Positions 8,573 to 17,455 of a DNA stretch of 64,000 bases are shown here, piece after piece (within the stretch, counting starts at the first letter, position 1; the number at the start of each line of letters is the position of its first letter). This DNA comes from Caproiciproducens faecalis. GTDB lineage: Bacteria; Bacillota; Clostridia; Oscillospirales; Acutalibacteraceae. The notes beneath the pieces are model-generated. The model was not told where the DNA came from and made no database searches. It saw only the letters and a program-made list of their open reading frames with translations. Position numbers and translations under genes: made by a program. The stretch spans positions 62,001-126,000 of the forward strand of contig NZ_JAGFNZ010000006.1 of assembly GCF_019448085.1 (NCBI RefSeq). Reading direction: 5' to 3'.

Positions 8573-9190
8573 TCAGATGAGCATTTCAAAAATTCCGAGC
8601 GCTATGACGATGCCGCCCGAAATCAGCGGAACAAAGCGGCACAGTGATTCCGGAATAAATCCTTTTCCCACTCGGTACCCCAAAGTAATGGAAACCATGC
8701 TGATAAGAAATGTAAATACCGTGGTGGCGCATATGTTCAGACCCGATATGCTGGCACCGACGCCCATCCCGAAATTGTTGATGGTCAGCGCCAATGCGAG
8801 GATTGCCGATTCTCTGACATCGATCGTGCCGGAACTGTCCATATCCGCTTTTTCCGGGTCTTTCAGCATGGTATTGAGATTTACTTTCTCATCCTGACGG
8901 CTTTGCTGCGGCTCCTTTGGCTTTTTAAAGAAATCTTTGAGAAACCATAATCCAATCAGAATCAAAATGACACTGCCAAGCGTATTTGATACGGAAACAG
9001 GAAAGAACCGGCCGATCATTTTTCCAATCCACATAGAGAAAAAGGTGCCTGCCCCCGTGATAACGGCAATCAGAAAATTAATGAAATAATTCATTTTAAT
9101 TTTTCTCATTCCAAAGGTAATCGCCACTGTAAAATTGTCAAGATTTGCCGAAAGGGCAAATAATAATACGGATATCAGATACAAATTCAT
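8573..9190 (-). CDS. ytaF: Sporulation membrane protein YtaF-like (MntP-type fold)
   Basis: Membrane protein of 205 residues with six helices in two related halves, each starting with a short Asn/Asp motif (ALSANLDNFTVAITFG near 12-27 and ALTINNFGMGVG near 133-144). This is the pattern of YtaF and the manganese efflux pump MntP. A charged cytosolic linker (about 88-122) separates the halves. YtaF is linked to sporulation in Bacillus, but a metal efflux role is possible. It has its own terminator before the ger operon. The start codon follows a hairpin that pairs with its Shine-Dalgarno-like GGCGGTGA. Confidence 0.75.
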   Translation of the reverse strand: MNLYLISVLLFALSANLDNFTVAITFGMRKIKMNYFINFLIAVITGAGTFFSMWIGKMIGRFFPVSVSNTLGSVILILIGLWFLKDFFKKPKEPQQSRQDEKVNLNTMLKDPEKADMDSSGTIDVRESAILALALTINNFGMGVGASISGLNICATTVFTFLISMVSITLGYRVGKGFIPESLCRFVPLISGGIVIALGIFEMLI

Positions 9191-9193
9191 TCA

Positions 9194-9231
9194 CCGCCAA
9201 AAATTATTTATTATCATAATTATGTTGGCGG
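9194..9231 (-). promoter_or_regulatory. Hairpin sequestering the ytaF ribosome site
   Basis: CCGCCAA (9194-9200) and TTGGCGG (9225-9231) form a 7-bp stem in the minus-strand leader, ending 3 nt before the ytaF ATG. The start-proximal arm contains the only Shine-Dalgarno-like sequence (GGCGG). The loop is 24 nt and AT-rich. No known riboswitch consensus was recognised. Confidence 0.4.
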
Positions 9232-9371
9232 CAAAATTGTGTGATTAAGAATGATGAATGAGCTTAACAATAACTGACAGCCACTGTTAAGGATATCACG
9301 GCGGTATTCGGACAAAACTATATCTGTCCGTACTAAATGATTTTTATGTGCGGAACAGGAGGGATAGACAA

Positions 9372-9746
9372 ATGACACACGAGGGGCATATGGATACCGG
9401 GCATTCAACCGGTTCGGAATTTCTGCGCTGGTTTGGAAGAATGATTATTACAGCAGTGGTTCTTGCCGTCGTATCGTTTTTAACCCCGGGCTTTTCCATC
9501 CGCGGATTATGGTCATTTCTGCTTGCGGCAGTAGTAATCAGCGTTATTGACTATCTGGTGGAAAAGATGATGAAAGTGGACGCGGCTCCTTTTGGGAAAG
9601 GATTCAAAGGATTTATTATCTCCGCGATTATTATTTATGTTGCACAGTTCCTGGTTCCCGGCATGAGCGTTTCCATTATCGGCGCCATTCTGGGTGCTTT
9701 GGTCATCGGCATTGTTGATGCGGTCTTTCCCGTCAGAGTAATGTAA
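9372..9746 (+). CDS. Small four-helix membrane protein, phage-holin superfamily IV / YvlD-like
   Basis: A 124-residue protein with four hydrophobic segments and internal similarity between halves (SFLTPGFSIRGLWSFLLAAVV and FLVPGMSVSIIGAILGALVI). This is the pattern of the small membrane family often annotated 'phage holin family protein' (YvlD-like), found on ordinary chromosomes. Function is unknown. The ATG at 9372 is used because AGGAGGG lies 8-10 nt upstream. It stands alone, with a strong terminator after it. Confidence 0.7.
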   Translation: MTHEGHMDTGHSTGSEFLRWFGRMIITAVVLAVVSFLTPGFSIRGLWSFLLAAVVISVIDYLVEKMMKVDAAPFGKGFKGFIISAIIIYVAQFLVPGMSVSIIGAILGALVIGIVDAVFPVRVM

Positions 9747-9777
9747 CGTGGAGTAATTCCTGAAAGCGAACTGAAAA

Positions 9778-9814
9778 GAGGTCTGAAAAGCAAATGCTTT
9801 TCAGACCTCCCTTT
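9778..9814. terminator. Bidirectional Rho-independent terminator
   Basis: A 15-bp inverted repeat (9778-9792 and 9795-9809; GAGGTCTGAAAAGCA and its complement) is followed by CCTTTTT on plus. It lies between convergent genes ending at 9746 and 9832 and can serve both. Confidence 0.85.
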
Positions 9815-9831
9815 TTGATAAGCCTTTGGTT

Positions 9832-10122
9832 CTATTTCTTGTCTGTGGCGCCTTTCGCCCTTAAAACGGCGGAATATGCCCCATTTGCGCTAAGGGCAAT
9901 CATAACGGCGTTAAATGGAATCAGCGCCCCGGAAGCCCATGTCAGCGCCCCGGTAAAATACGTTGCTCCCAAAAGCAGAATCGCCGCAATAAAGTAGGAC
10001 ACCCATTGTGTGGCAATGTTTTTTAAAATCGGAGCCGTTTTAATAAATTGGGTAATAACCGCAGTTGCCGCGGCGCATCCCGCAAAGGTAGTCAGTGTTT
10101 CCCAAGTGAAAAAGTTATTCAT
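9832..10122 (-). CDS. Small holin-like membrane protein of unknown function
   Basis: A 96-residue protein with three hydrophobic stretches (about 11-27, 38-55, 62-82) and a short charged C-terminus (RAKGATDKK). The pattern resembles small phage holins, but no lysis gene or other phage gene is nearby, so I leave function open. GGAGG is only 1 nt before an ATG at 10128 and 7 nt before the ATG at 10122, which favours the latter. Confidence 0.6.
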   Translation of the reverse strand: MNNFFTWETLTTFAGCAAATAVITQFIKTAPILKNIATQWVSYFIAAILLLGATYFTGALTWASGALIPFNAVMIALSANGAYSAVLRAKGATDKK

Positions 10123-10255
10123 ACTCATTCCTCCTGTTGAAGGCCCTTGCTGCATTCCCATCAAAATTCATTGTCCAGGCCTCCAGTAACCACTTTATGA
10201 CGGCGCCCCTCATCTTGTTCCAGCGTTTTCCAAACCGTTTCCTAGCAGCAAAAAA

Positions 10256-10288
10256 GAAGGCTGCCATAATAAACGGCAGCCTTCTTTG
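10256..10288 (-). terminator. Terminator of the CAP-domain protein gene
   Basis: GAAGGCTGCC (10256-10265) pairs with GGCAGCCTTC (10275-10284). On minus it is followed by TTTTTT, which fits termination after the gene ending at 10316. Confidence 0.85.
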
Positions 10289-10315
10289 AAATAAATTCAG
10301 AGGAAATAAGTCTGT

Positions 10316-11323
10316 TTAGCCAATAAACTGCTGGGTCCAGTAATAGCGGCCCTGAGCATTTTTAGCAATACCCACACCGATCTGTGTGAAAGAAGAATTC
10401 AGAATGTTTGCTCTGTGTCCGGGGGAATTCATCCAGCCCTGCATAACCTGCTGCGGGGATGTCTGACCCATTGCGATATTTTCACCGGCAGCTCTGTAGC
10501 TGATACCGAACTGCTTCATCATGTCGAACGGAGAACCGTAGGTCGGGGACTGATGGTCAAAGTAATTCAGCTTTGCCATATCCTCGGACTTTAAGGTTGC
10601 CGTTTTGACCAGAGAGTTATTGACGGAAAGGGGTTTGAGACCGTTGGCGGCTCTTTCCTGATTTACAAGCTGAACGACCTGGTTCTGGAAGGAAGCATAG
10701 GTGCCGCCCGTAGTGGAAGGAGCGCTGGAAGTACTGCCCTGAGAGCTGGAGCTTGGCTTGGAGCTGGAGCTTGGCTTAGAACTGGAGCTCGGTTTGGAGC
10801 TGGAACTCGGCTTGGAATTGGAGCTCGTGACGGAGCCTGAATTCGTAGTGGGGCAGTTGTATGTTTTTCCGCCAATCGTAATCTGATATTTGCTGCCGTT
10901 TGAGGAATTTACCAGACAGTTGGATTTGACTGTGCAGGTGGTGCCCGCCTTACAATTGGAATTGTTCAAACAGCCGTTGGCAATACTGCAGATCTGATTG
11001 TTGGCACAGTTGCTGCCGACTTTGCAATTGGTGGAATTGGTGCCTGCAACGGTTCCGTTGGACGCGGAGGTGTTCGGGCAGGTACTAGAGGTATTGGATT
11101 TAACAATATCGGCAACGGTGGCGCTGCCTGTTTCCTGTGTGTCTGCCGCCGGTGCTGCACTGGTCTCTTCCACGGTGCCGGCTTCCGTCTGAGAATCGAC
11201 AGAAACGGTACTTGTGGTTGTGCTCTGGCTCGGTGCAGCCGCTGTATTGCCGCTGTTCACAATCGCGCCGGCAGTACCCGACATCAGCACACATGCAATT
11301 AACGCAAGTATTTTCGTTTTCAT
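10316..11323 (-). CDS. Secreted CAP-domain (SCP/PR1, YkwD-like) protein
   Basis: Exported protein of 335 residues. Order: signal peptide (1-20, ending AGA), Ser/Thr/Ala-rich linker, a cysteine-rich segment (about 78-145) with about nine regularly spaced Cys, a KPSSS repeat linker (about 172-192), and a C-terminal CAP domain (about 212-335). CAP motifs seen are LVNQERAANGLKPLSV, HRANILN and YYWTQQFIG. YkwD-like proteins are secreted or spore-associated; their function is poorly known. AGGAG sits 7 nt before the ATG. The Cys-rich insert is not usual in YkwD proteins and may be a small disulfide-bonded binding module. Confidence 0.88.
   Translation of the reverse strand: MKTKILALIACVLMSGTAGAIVNSGNTAAAPSQSTTTSTVSVDSQTEAGTVEETSAAPAADTQETGSATVADIVKSNTSSTCPNTSASNGTVAGTNSTNCKVGSNCANNQICSIANGCLNNSNCKAGTTCTVKSNCLVNSSNGSKYQITIGGKTYNCPTTNSGSVTSSNSKPSSSSKPSSSSKPSSSSKPSSSSQGSTSSAPSTTGGTYASFQNQVVQLVNQERAANGLKPLSVNNSLVKTATLKSEDMAKLNYFDHQSPTYGSPFDMMKQFGISYRAAGENIAMGQTSPQQVMQGWMNSPGHRANILNSSFTQIGVGIAKNAQGRYYWTQQFIG
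10746..10830 (-). repeat. 18-nt tandem repeat encoding KPSSSS linker
   Basis: About four to five degenerate copies of an 18-nt unit (GGAGCTGGAGCTTGGCTT on plus) encode the KPSSSS repeats joining the Cys-rich and CAP domains. Copy number may vary between strains. Confidence 0.75.
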
Positions 11324-11471
11324 GTATTATCTCCTTTTCATGCTTCTCAATTTGAATTGTTACAAGTTTGTAACTTTTCTTGCACTTATCGTAACACCAA
11401 AGCATAAAGAAGACAATACTGAAAATTATGTAAACTAATGAAGATGATGGAAATTTTCTAAATCAGAAAAA

Positions 11472-13358
11472 TTAATTATTTAATCTTCTGATAATATCGT
11501 ACGCTTTGTCATCATTCTTGACAAAGCCCTGCACCGTCGTATCGATTCCGCTGTAGTCACTGAAGTTCACAAAAGCGTCGGTAAGCTTTTCCATCAGCGC
11601 TGCGGGCATATTTCTACCGGCGGCAAGGGCATCCTTAGGAATTTCCTCCGTACGGGCAACAATAATAAGCTGATCCGTGAAAAGGCCGTCCGCGCGCGCC
11701 TGATTGTAAACCTCGTCGTAGGTCGCGCCCGCGTCCACTTCCCCGGCAAGAACAGCGTTGACAACATTGTTGTGGTTGCCGGCAAAGACGACTTTTTCAA
11801 AAATAGAATCAGGATCCATATGGTTCTGCTTCATCATATCTCGCGCGTAAAGATACCCCGATGCGCTTTTTTCATCCACATAGGCGAAGGTTTTTCCCTT
11901 TAGGTCGTTAATGGAATGCACCCGGCCGTCCTTGCGGGCAACAATATAGCCGTTGTAGGAACAGCGGCCCTGCACCTTCGGTGTGACCAGCACGTTTGCC
12001 CCGCACTTTTCATGCGCACTGACATACGCAAACGGCGAAAACCATCCGACGTCAATAATTTCTTTATCCACACTTTCGCTGAGCGCGTCGTAGCTCCTGA
12101 CGATCAGGGTACGGCATTTCAGGCCCACGCTGGCGCAAACCCGCTCAAGGATGGGTACATAGGTCTGCCGGATGCGGTCCGGCTCGACAAAGGGATTGAC
12201 GCCAAAGATAATTTCATCCTGCTTTTTAAAGAACCTGGCGTCCTGCTGCAGTGTTTCGGCTGTTTCCCCGATTTTGTTGCAGAAGGAAAGAATGGTTTCG
12301 TTTTTCTTCTGCTGGACATTGACCATCTGAATCGCGGAGCAGGAGACGTCGTGGGTTTCCTGCACCGCAGCCGCCACGTTCTCAACGGCCTTTTCAATTT
12401 CGGCCGCGGTGTTTTTCTGCATCAGCGACTCCTCGGTAACGCCGGAAATCGCGTGCTGAACGTCTTTCAGGATCGAGTTGATTTCCTGAATGATTTGAGA
12501 TGACTCCGTTACAATTTCGTCGACATTTTTCATTTTGTCGCTGATTTCGGTCATGGCCGTATTGGATGTCTGTATTTTATCGACAATATTTCTGACAACG
12601 CCTTCAATGACAGAGATTGCGTCATCCGTCTGTACCGCAAGACGCCGAATTTCGCCTGCCACAACGGAGAACCCCCTGCCGGCCTCCCCGGCGCGGGCAG
12701 CCTCTATGGCCGCGTTCAGTGCCAGAAGGTTGGTCTGACTCGATATTTTTCTGATATAATCCACAATTTCATTGATTTTTGCGGAAGACTGCTGAAGCTC
12801 CAGATTGCTGTCGGAAGCGACTTTAATGACCGAAGTGAGGTCAAGAACAAAGCTCCCGATACTCAGGATGGTCTGTTCGTTCTTATTCAGCATTTCTATA
12901 GAAGTTTTGGAATGCTCCTCAATTTTGACAATTCCGGAATTCAGGTTGGTGCATGCTCCGGCAAGCTCGTTGATGCTCGCATTGATTTCTTCCGAACTGG
13001 CCGCGTTCTGTTCGCTGAGTTTTTCAATCTCATAAGAAATCTTTGCTACTTTTTCAAAGGTTTTCATGTTGTCTTTGGAAAGCCAGATCAGCTGCTGGGA
13101 ATCAAAGCCCATTGCTTCCGCAACCTGAAAAAGCCGCTCGCCCAGATTCTCCTGTCCATCTTCTTTTTGCTCAGCGGAACGGGATTTTTCAGGCGTTCCT
13201 CCAAACAAAAAATCGACAGCAAAAACAATCAGAATGCTACCGATCACAGAATAGAGAAAGCCGCCCAATCCCTGGAAATCAAACAAAAAGCCTGCCGCCT
13301 GAAAGACGAGAATCGCGATTGCGGAAAGAAAGACCGACCGTTTCGATGTAAAATTCAT
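11472..13358 (-). CDS. Chemoreceptor signalling protein with C-terminal PhnD-like domain
   Basis: A 628-residue fusion. Two closely spaced membrane helices (about 9-30 and 32-52) leave almost no outside sensor. A methyl-accepting signalling domain follows, with the conserved tip [21 protein letters not shown] near 210-230. From about residue 378 a PhnD/PtxB-like solute-binding domain runs to the end ([48 protein letters not shown]). In free form that domain binds phosphonate, phosphite or phosphate outside the cell; here topology places it in the cytosol. GAGGCGG precedes the ATG. No other chemotaxis genes are near. The domain calls are firm; ligand and output are unknown. Confidence 0.85.
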   Translation of the reverse strand: MNFTSKRSVFLSAIAILVFQAAGFLFDFQGLGGFLYSVIGSILIVFAVDFLFGGTPEKSRSAEQKEDGQENLGERLFQVAEAMGFDSQQLIWLSKDNMKTFEKVAKISYEIEKLSEQNAASSEEINASINELAGACTNLNSGIVKIEEHSKTSIEMLNKNEQTILSIGSFVLDLTSVIKVASDSNLELQQSSAKINEIVDYIRKISSQTNLLALNAAIEAARAGEAGRGFSVVAGEIRRLAVQTDDAISVIEGVVRNIVDKIQTSNTAMTEISDKMKNVDEIVTESSQIIQEINSILKDVQHAISGVTEESLMQKNTAAEIEKAVENVAAAVQETHDVSCSAIQMVNVQQKKNETILSFCNKIGETAETLQQDARFFKKQDEIIFGVNPFVEPDRIRQTYVPILERVCASVGLKCRTLIVRSYDALSESVDKEIIDVGWFSPFAYVSAHEKCGANVLVTPKVQGRCSYNGYIVARKDGRVHSINDLKGKTFAYVDEKSASGYLYARDMMKQNHMDPDSIFEKVVFAGNHNNVVNAVLAGEVDAGATYDEVYNQARADGLFTDQLIIVARTEEIPKDALAAGRNMPAALMEKLTDAFVNFSDYSGIDTTVQGFVKNDDKAYDIIRRLNN

Positions 13359-13535
13359 TTTTCTACCGCCTCAGCATCAAAAAATTCAGTTCAAAACTGA
13401 TAAAATTTTACTTCTTTACTGATATTTCCACGTTTCTTTTACACAACAATATTATATTTCAAATCTCATAAATTGTCAATAATATCTATATTCCCTTAAA
13501 ATTCTTCCTTTTTCTAATTTAAAAACCATAGGACG

Positions 13536-13582
13536 AAAAAAACGCCCTGAACCAAGCTTTTGAGGCTGATTCAGAGCGTTTT
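13536..13582 (-). terminator. Terminator of the copA-csoR operon
   Basis: Imperfect stem AACGCCCTGAA (13541-13551) with TTCAGAGCGTT (13570-13580), then a run of T on minus. The rest of 13359-13648 is AT-rich with no gene; it includes the leader of the chemoreceptor gene. Confidence 0.7.
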
Positions 13583-13648
13583 CAATTTTTCGTGTCTTAA
13601 AAGTTGTTTGACAGTCTTTCCGCCGAATTTCATTCGGATTGCGCGGCA

Positions 13649-13912
13649 TCATTTTGAAAGTTTATCCATCACAGCCAGTATTTCGTCTATTTTTTCCTCG
13701 GAGTCTCCCTGTTCAAACGCTTCTTTGACGCAGCAGCCGAGATGCGCATGGATAATTTCTCTGTTTGCTTTTTTCAGGATTGCCTGTGTTGCCATCAGCT
13801 GGTTGGAGATATCAATACAGTAACGATCCTCCTCCACCATCTTCAGAAGCCCGTCGAGCTGGCCGCGCGCCGTTTTCAGCAGCCGGGTCACCTTATCTTT
13901 GTCTGCTTTCAT
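13649..13912 (-). CDS. csoR: Copper-sensing repressor CsoR
   Basis: An 87-residue all-helical metal-sensing repressor (CsoR/RcnR family). The Cu(I) ligand set C-x24-H-x3-C is present as Cys32, His57 and Cys61, matching the spacing in characterised CsoR proteins. GGGAGG lies 6 nt upstream of the ATG at 13912; an upstream in-frame ATG lacks a site. It is the second gene of the copA operon and probably binds the palindrome at 16544-16562, giving feedback control of the operon. Confidence 0.9.
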   Translation of the reverse strand: MKADKDKVTRLLKTARGQLDGLLKMVEEDRYCIDISNQLMATQAILKKANREIIHAHLGCCVKEAFEQGDSEEKIDEILAVMDKLSK

Positions 13913-13935
13913 AGCAGTCCTCCCATGCAAATTTA

Positions 13936-14163
13936 TCAGCTGAACAGGCCCTTCTTTTCCTCTACGGAAACTACTTCATAGCCTGCTTCCTGTACAGCGT
14001 TTCTCAATGTTTCGTCGGAAACTTCCGTTTTCAGGGAAACCGTTGCGTTGTTCTTTTTCAAGTCCACCTTCGCTTCCACGCCCTCAACAGCGTTCAGCGC
14101 TTTTTCTACTCTGGCCTTGCAATGTTCACAGCTCATGCCTTTGATCGTAATCACTTTTTTCAT
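13936..14163 (-). other. Possible internal CopZ-like translation unit inside copA
   Basis: An in-frame ATG at 14163 starts the C-terminal HMA domain ([15 protein letters not shown]). AAGGAG (complement at 14175-14180) lies about 11 nt upstream. If used, it yields a 75-residue soluble copper chaperone. Spacing is slightly long and no direct evidence exists for use. Confidence 0.35.
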
Positions 14164-16530
14164 TTCAGAAAGATCTCCTTCCGTTTGTAATTGTATTGTA
14201 TTTTCAACTGTGCTTTGTGCTTTTCCCGCTGCTATTCTGCGCGGTTTAAACAGCTTTAGTCGCAGCGCATTGGTAACAACGCACACAGAACTCAGGCTCA
14301 TGGCCGCCGCGCCGAACATCGGATTCAGCTTCCAGCCCAGCAGGGAGAAAAACACGCCGGCCGCGAGCGGGATACCGATACTGTTGTAAAAGAACGCCCA
14401 GAACAGATTCTCCTTGATATTGCGGATAACGGCCTTACTCAGCTGCACCGCGGTCACGGCGTCCAGCAGGTCACTCTTCATCAAAACGATGTCCGCTGAT
14501 TCGATCGCGATATCCGTTCCCGCTCCGATCGCAATTCCCACATCGGCTCTTGCAAGCGCGGGAGCGTCGTTGATACCGTCGCCGACCATGGCGACCTTTT
14601 TGCCGCTTTCCTGAATCCGGCGGACTTCGCTTTCCTTGTCCTGCGGCATTACCTCCGCCACTACACGGTCAATGTGGAGCTGGCGGCGAATCGCTTCGGC
14701 TGTCCTTTTATTATCGCCCGTCAGCATCACCACGTCAATCCCCATTGCCTTAAATTCTTCAATGGCCTGACGGCTGGTCGGCTTTACGACATCCGCCACG
14801 GCAATGACGCCCAGCAGATTCTGCCCCTGCGCAAAATACAGCGGCGTTTCTCCGTTTTCCGCCAGCGAATCACAGGCACTTCGCAGGGACGAAATATCGA
14901 CCTGCTTACTGTCCATCAACGCTCGGTTTCCGGCAAAATACTCCTTGCCATTCAGCACGGCAACAACGCCCTGCCCCGAAACGGAATCAAACCGGTCAAC
15001 CGTTTTGAGCACCAGCCCCAATTCAGAGGCCTTTTCCACAATGGCGTCCGCAAGCGGATGCTCCGACGGCTTTTCAATGGAAGCGGCGACGGTAAGCAAT
15101 TCCTTCTCCGCGGCAAGCCCGGTGGTCAGAATATCCGTCACCTTCGGCTTGCCTTCCGTAATGGTTCCGGTTTTATCCAGAACAACCGTATTCACGGTGT
15201 GCGCCGTTTCCAGCGCCTCCGCCGATTTAATCAAAATTCCGTTGGAAGCGCCCTTGCCCGTACCGACCATAATCGCAACCGGAGTCGCAAGGCCCAGAGC
15301 ACACGGGCAGGAGATGACGAGCACCGCGATTCCGATGGAGAGCGCGAACTCAAACGACTGACCGGCAATCAGCCACGCCGCCGCCGATACAATAGCAATC
15401 ACGATGACTACCGGAACGAAAATTCCGCTGATTTTATCAGCAAGCTTTGCAATCGGCGCCTTGGAGGAGCTTGCTTCCTCCACCAAATCGATGATCTGGG
15501 CCAGTGTGGTGTCGTCACCGACCTTCTGCGCCTCAAACTTGAAAAATCCGGTCTTATTAATGGTTGCGGCAATGACTTTGTCACCGACATGCTTTTCTAC
15601 GGGAATGCTTTCGCCGGTCAGCGCAGACTGATCGACAGAGGAACTTCCCTCCACGATGATTCCGTCCACGGGAATACTCTGACCCGGGCGAACGGGTAAA
15701 ATATCCCCGACGACGACCTCTTCCACCGGAATTTCGATTTCTTCCCCGTCACGGATTACCATCGCTGTTTTCGGAGCCAGATCCATCAGCTTGGTAATCG
15801 CTTCCGAGGTTTTCCCTTTAGACCTAGCCTCCAGATATTTCCCAAGCGTAATCAGCGCCAGTATGGTACCCGCCGACTCAAAATAGAGATCCATCAGAAA
15901 ATGATCCGCCATCTCCATATCGCCGTGTCCCAACCCGAAACCGATTTTGAAAATGGCAAAGATGCCATAGACAATTGCGGCTGTGGAGCCGATAGCAATC
16001 AGGGAATCCATGTTGGGAGCCCGTTTTGCAAGCGTTTTGAAACCAACCTGAAAATATTTGCGGTTCACATAGGCAGTCGGCAAAAGCAGCAGGAACTGTG
16101 CAAAAGCGAACACTACGCCGTTTTCCGGCCCGTGGAACGTCGCTTTGATGAATTCCGGCACCGGAAGACCGATCCATTCCTTCAGCATATGATGCATGGC
16201 CAGATATAACAGGGGAATCAAAAAGGTAAAAGAAACGATCAGACGGGTCTTCATCGACTGCAGCTCCTTTTGAACAGGATTCTCCTGCGGCTGGCTTTTC
16301 GCGTTTGCGTTTGCCTTGCGCGAATACACGGAAGCACCGTATCCCGCGTTTTCCACCGCGTGAATAACCTGAGCGTCATTGGACACCGTATCGTCGTAGT
16401 CCACCGTCATACTATTTGAAAGCAGATTGACGTTAACGGAATTGACACCGTTTAATTTTCTGACACTCTTTTCCACATTTGCCGAGCAAGCCGAACAGGT
16501 CATGCCCGTTACATTGAATTTTTTATTCAT
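13936..16530 (-). CDS. copA: Cu(I)-exporting P1B-type ATPase CopA with N- and C-terminal HMA domains
   Basis: Copper efflux pump of 864 residues in the plasma membrane. Order: N-terminal HMA domain with CSAC (Cys12/Cys15), transmembrane domain with CPC near 408, phosphorylation motif DKTGT near 451, the GDGINDAP hinge, and a second HMA domain at about 790-864 with CEHC. The C-terminal HMA begins with its own Met790 after a Gln-rich linker and looks like a fused CopZ chaperone. AAGGAG lies about 11 nt before that Met codon, so a separate 75-residue CopZ-like product is possible. A strong promoter and CsoR box precede the gene. Confidence 0.95.
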   Translation of the reverse strand: MNKKFNVTGMTCSACSANVEKSVRKLNGVNSVNVNLLSNSMTVDYDDTVSNDAQVIHAVENAGYGASVYSRKANANAKSQPQENPVQKELQSMKTRLIVSFTFLIPLLYLAMHHMLKEWIGLPVPEFIKATFHGPENGVVFAFAQFLLLLPTAYVNRKYFQVGFKTLAKRAPNMDSLIAIGSTAAIVYGIFAIFKIGFGLGHGDMEMADHFLMDLYFESAGTILALITLGKYLEARSKGKTSEAITKLMDLAPKTAMVIRDGEEIEIPVEEVVVGDILPVRPGQSIPVDGIIVEGSSSVDQSALTGESIPVEKHVGDKVIAATINKTGFFKFEAQKVGDDTTLAQIIDLVEEASSSKAPIAKLADKISGIFVPVVIVIAIVSAAAWLIAGQSFEFALSIGIAVLVISCPCALGLATPVAIMVGTGKGASNGILIKSAEALETAHTVNTVVLDKTGTITEGKPKVTDILTTGLAAEKELLTVAASIEKPSEHPLADAIVEKASELGLVLKTVDRFDSVSGQGVVAVLNGKEYFAGNRALMDSKQVDISSLRSACDSLAENGETPLYFAQGQNLLGVIAVADVVKPTSRQAIEEFKAMGIDVVMLTGDNKRTAEAIRRQLHIDRVVAEVMPQDKESEVRRIQESGKKVAMVGDGINDAPALARADVGIAIGAGTDIAIESADIVLMKSDLLDAVTAVQLSKAVIRNIKENLFWAFFYNSIGIPLAAGVFFSLLGWKLNPMFGAAAMSLSSVCVVTNALRLKLFKPRRIAAGKAQSTVENTIQLQTEGDLSEMKKVITIKGMSCEHCKARVEKALNAVEGVEAKVDLKKNNATVSLKTEVSDETLRNAVQEAGYEVVSVEEKKGLFS

Positions 16531-16543
16531 CGTCTCACCTCAC

Positions 16544-16562
16544 TACACCCCCGTGGGGTGTA
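16544..16562. promoter_or_regulatory. CsoR operator upstream of copA
   Basis: Near-perfect palindrome TACACCCC-CGT-GGGGTGTA with the C-run/G-run core of CsoR boxes. It lies just downstream of the -10 and 14 nt before the copA start, so CsoR would block transcription. Confidence 0.8.
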
Positions 16563-16567
16563 TTTAC

Positions 16568-16596
16568 AGTATACTTATATTCATAGTATTTGTCAA
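16568..16596 (-). promoter_or_regulatory. SigA promoter of copA-csoR
   Basis: Minus-strand TTGACA (16591-16596), 17-nt spacer, TATACT (16568-16573). A near-consensus promoter abutting the CsoR palindrome. Confidence 0.8.
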
Positions 16597-16627
16597 CAAT
16601 AAATTTTCATTATCGCAAAAGCAAAAA

Positions 16628-16653
16628 TTACGGGCGCTACCATGCGCCCGTAA
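16628..16653 (-). terminator. Terminator overlapping the end of the second crcB
   Basis: TTACGGGCGC (16628-16637) pairs with GCGCCCGTAA (16644-16653); minus reads into TTTTTGC. The stem overlaps the stop codon region of the gene ending at 16637. Confidence 0.7.
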
Positions 16654-17005
16654 ACAATTTTCCCGCTGTATATCCACTTAAAAACAAGGTTAATCCTAAG
16701 ATCACGGATGCTCCGATAAACAGAGTGGACTTTTTGATGTTCCCGCTTTTGAGCAGCTTGACACTCTCCACCGAAAAAGTGGAAAAAGTAGTAAAAGCCC
16801 CGCAGAAACCATCCCCCATCAAAAGGTAAGGGCTGCCGGTAAAATCAAGACCGCTGATAACCCCCAGCAGCATTGCGCCGCTGACATTGATACACAGCGC
16901 GCCCAGCGGAAATCCGTCCTTTGCGTGGCGCAAAAGAAATTCCCCTATTTTGTAGCGGGTCACCGCACCGCAGGCGCCGCCGATGCACAGAAAAAACCAA
17001 CTCAT
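16637..17005 (-). CDS. crcB: Fluoride channel subunit CrcB (second copy)
   Basis: A 122-residue Fluc/CrcB protein with four helices. Motifs include GGACGAVTRYKIGEFLL near the start and GFCGAFTTFSTFSVES near 65-80, the conserved GxxGxxTTFSTF element lining the fluoride pathway. The start overlaps the upstream crcB stop by 4 nt (ATGA type). Tandem unequal copies are common in Firmicutes and can form heterodimeric channels with opposed subunits. Confidence 0.9.
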   Translation of the reverse strand: MSWFFLCIGGACGAVTRYKIGEFLLRHAKDGFPLGALCINVSGAMLLGVISGLDFTGSPYLLMGDGFCGAFTTFSTFSVESVKLLKSGNIKKSTLFIGASVILGLTLFLSGYTAGKLFTGAW

Positions 17006-17391
17006 TCGGCGTCCTCCAAAAATAGAAACTGCTTTGCAGTTCTCATACCGGACCAGGCCGCACCAAAGCCCAGAAAGACAGAAAAGGCAAGGTAGCCGAT
17101 AAAAGAAACCGGGTCATCCGACAAATAAAAGCCGATCGATTCTTTACAGAGTGTGGAAAACGAAGTGTATCCGCCTAAAAATCCGGTGGTGATTCCCAGC
17201 TTGATTTCCGGCTTGACAGTCTTTTTCGCAAAATAAGCAAAGGCCAGGCCGAGCAGAAAACTGCCGCTGATGTTGACAAACATAGCTAAAAATGCTCGGT
17301 TGTCCGGGGCCGAAAAGAAAGCCGCCTGAACTGTGCACCTTGCCATGGTTCCCAGTGCGCCGCCAATTCCGATGGATAAGATGTTTTTCAT
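17002..17391 (-). CDS. crcB: Fluoride channel subunit CrcB (first copy)
   Basis: A 129-residue Fluc/CrcB protein with four helices; GGALGTMARCTVQ near the N-terminus and TGFLGGYTSFSTLCKES near 70-86 are the family signatures. It exports fluoride from the cytosol. AGGAGG is 4 nt before the ATG. It is translationally coupled to the second copy. I looked for the fluoride (crcB) riboswitch in the leader and did not find its consensus, though two hairpins are present. Confidence 0.9.
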   Translation of the reverse strand: MKNILSIGIGGALGTMARCTVQAAFFSAPDNRAFLAMFVNISGSFLLGLAFAYFAKKTVKPEIKLGITTGFLGGYTSFSTLCKESIGFYLSDDPVSFIGYLAFSVFLGFGAAWSGMRTAKQFLFLEDAE

Positions 17392-17431
17392 GATACCTCC
17401 TGTAATGAAAAATATAAAATAAAAGCCGGCT

Positions 17432-17455
17432 CTCTCTGAAATAAAATTCAGAGAG
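17432..17455 (-). promoter_or_regulatory. Leader hairpin upstream of crcB pair
   Basis: A perfect 9-bp stem CTCTCTGAA / TTCAGAGAG with a 6-nt loop lies about 40 nt upstream of crcB. A T-rich but interrupted tract follows on minus. It may be an attenuator or the end of a short leader transcript. The rest of 17392-17730 is a divergent promoter region; TATAAT at 17689-17694 is a probable -10 for the kinase gene. Confidence 0.35.

Noticed and set aside
9372-10122. Two holin-like proteins as a prophage remnant
   Set aside because: No endolysin, structural or integrase genes nearby; both families also occur on chromosomes outside phages.
10746-10830. CRISPR-like repeats
   Set aside because: The 18-nt units are contiguous, in frame and encode a Ser-rich linker; no spacers. 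No CRISPR array was seen anywhere in the window.
14674-15699. Plus-strand open frame of 341 codons opposite copA
   Set aside because: Antisense shadow of the ATPase core; Arg/Asn-rich with no recognisable domain.
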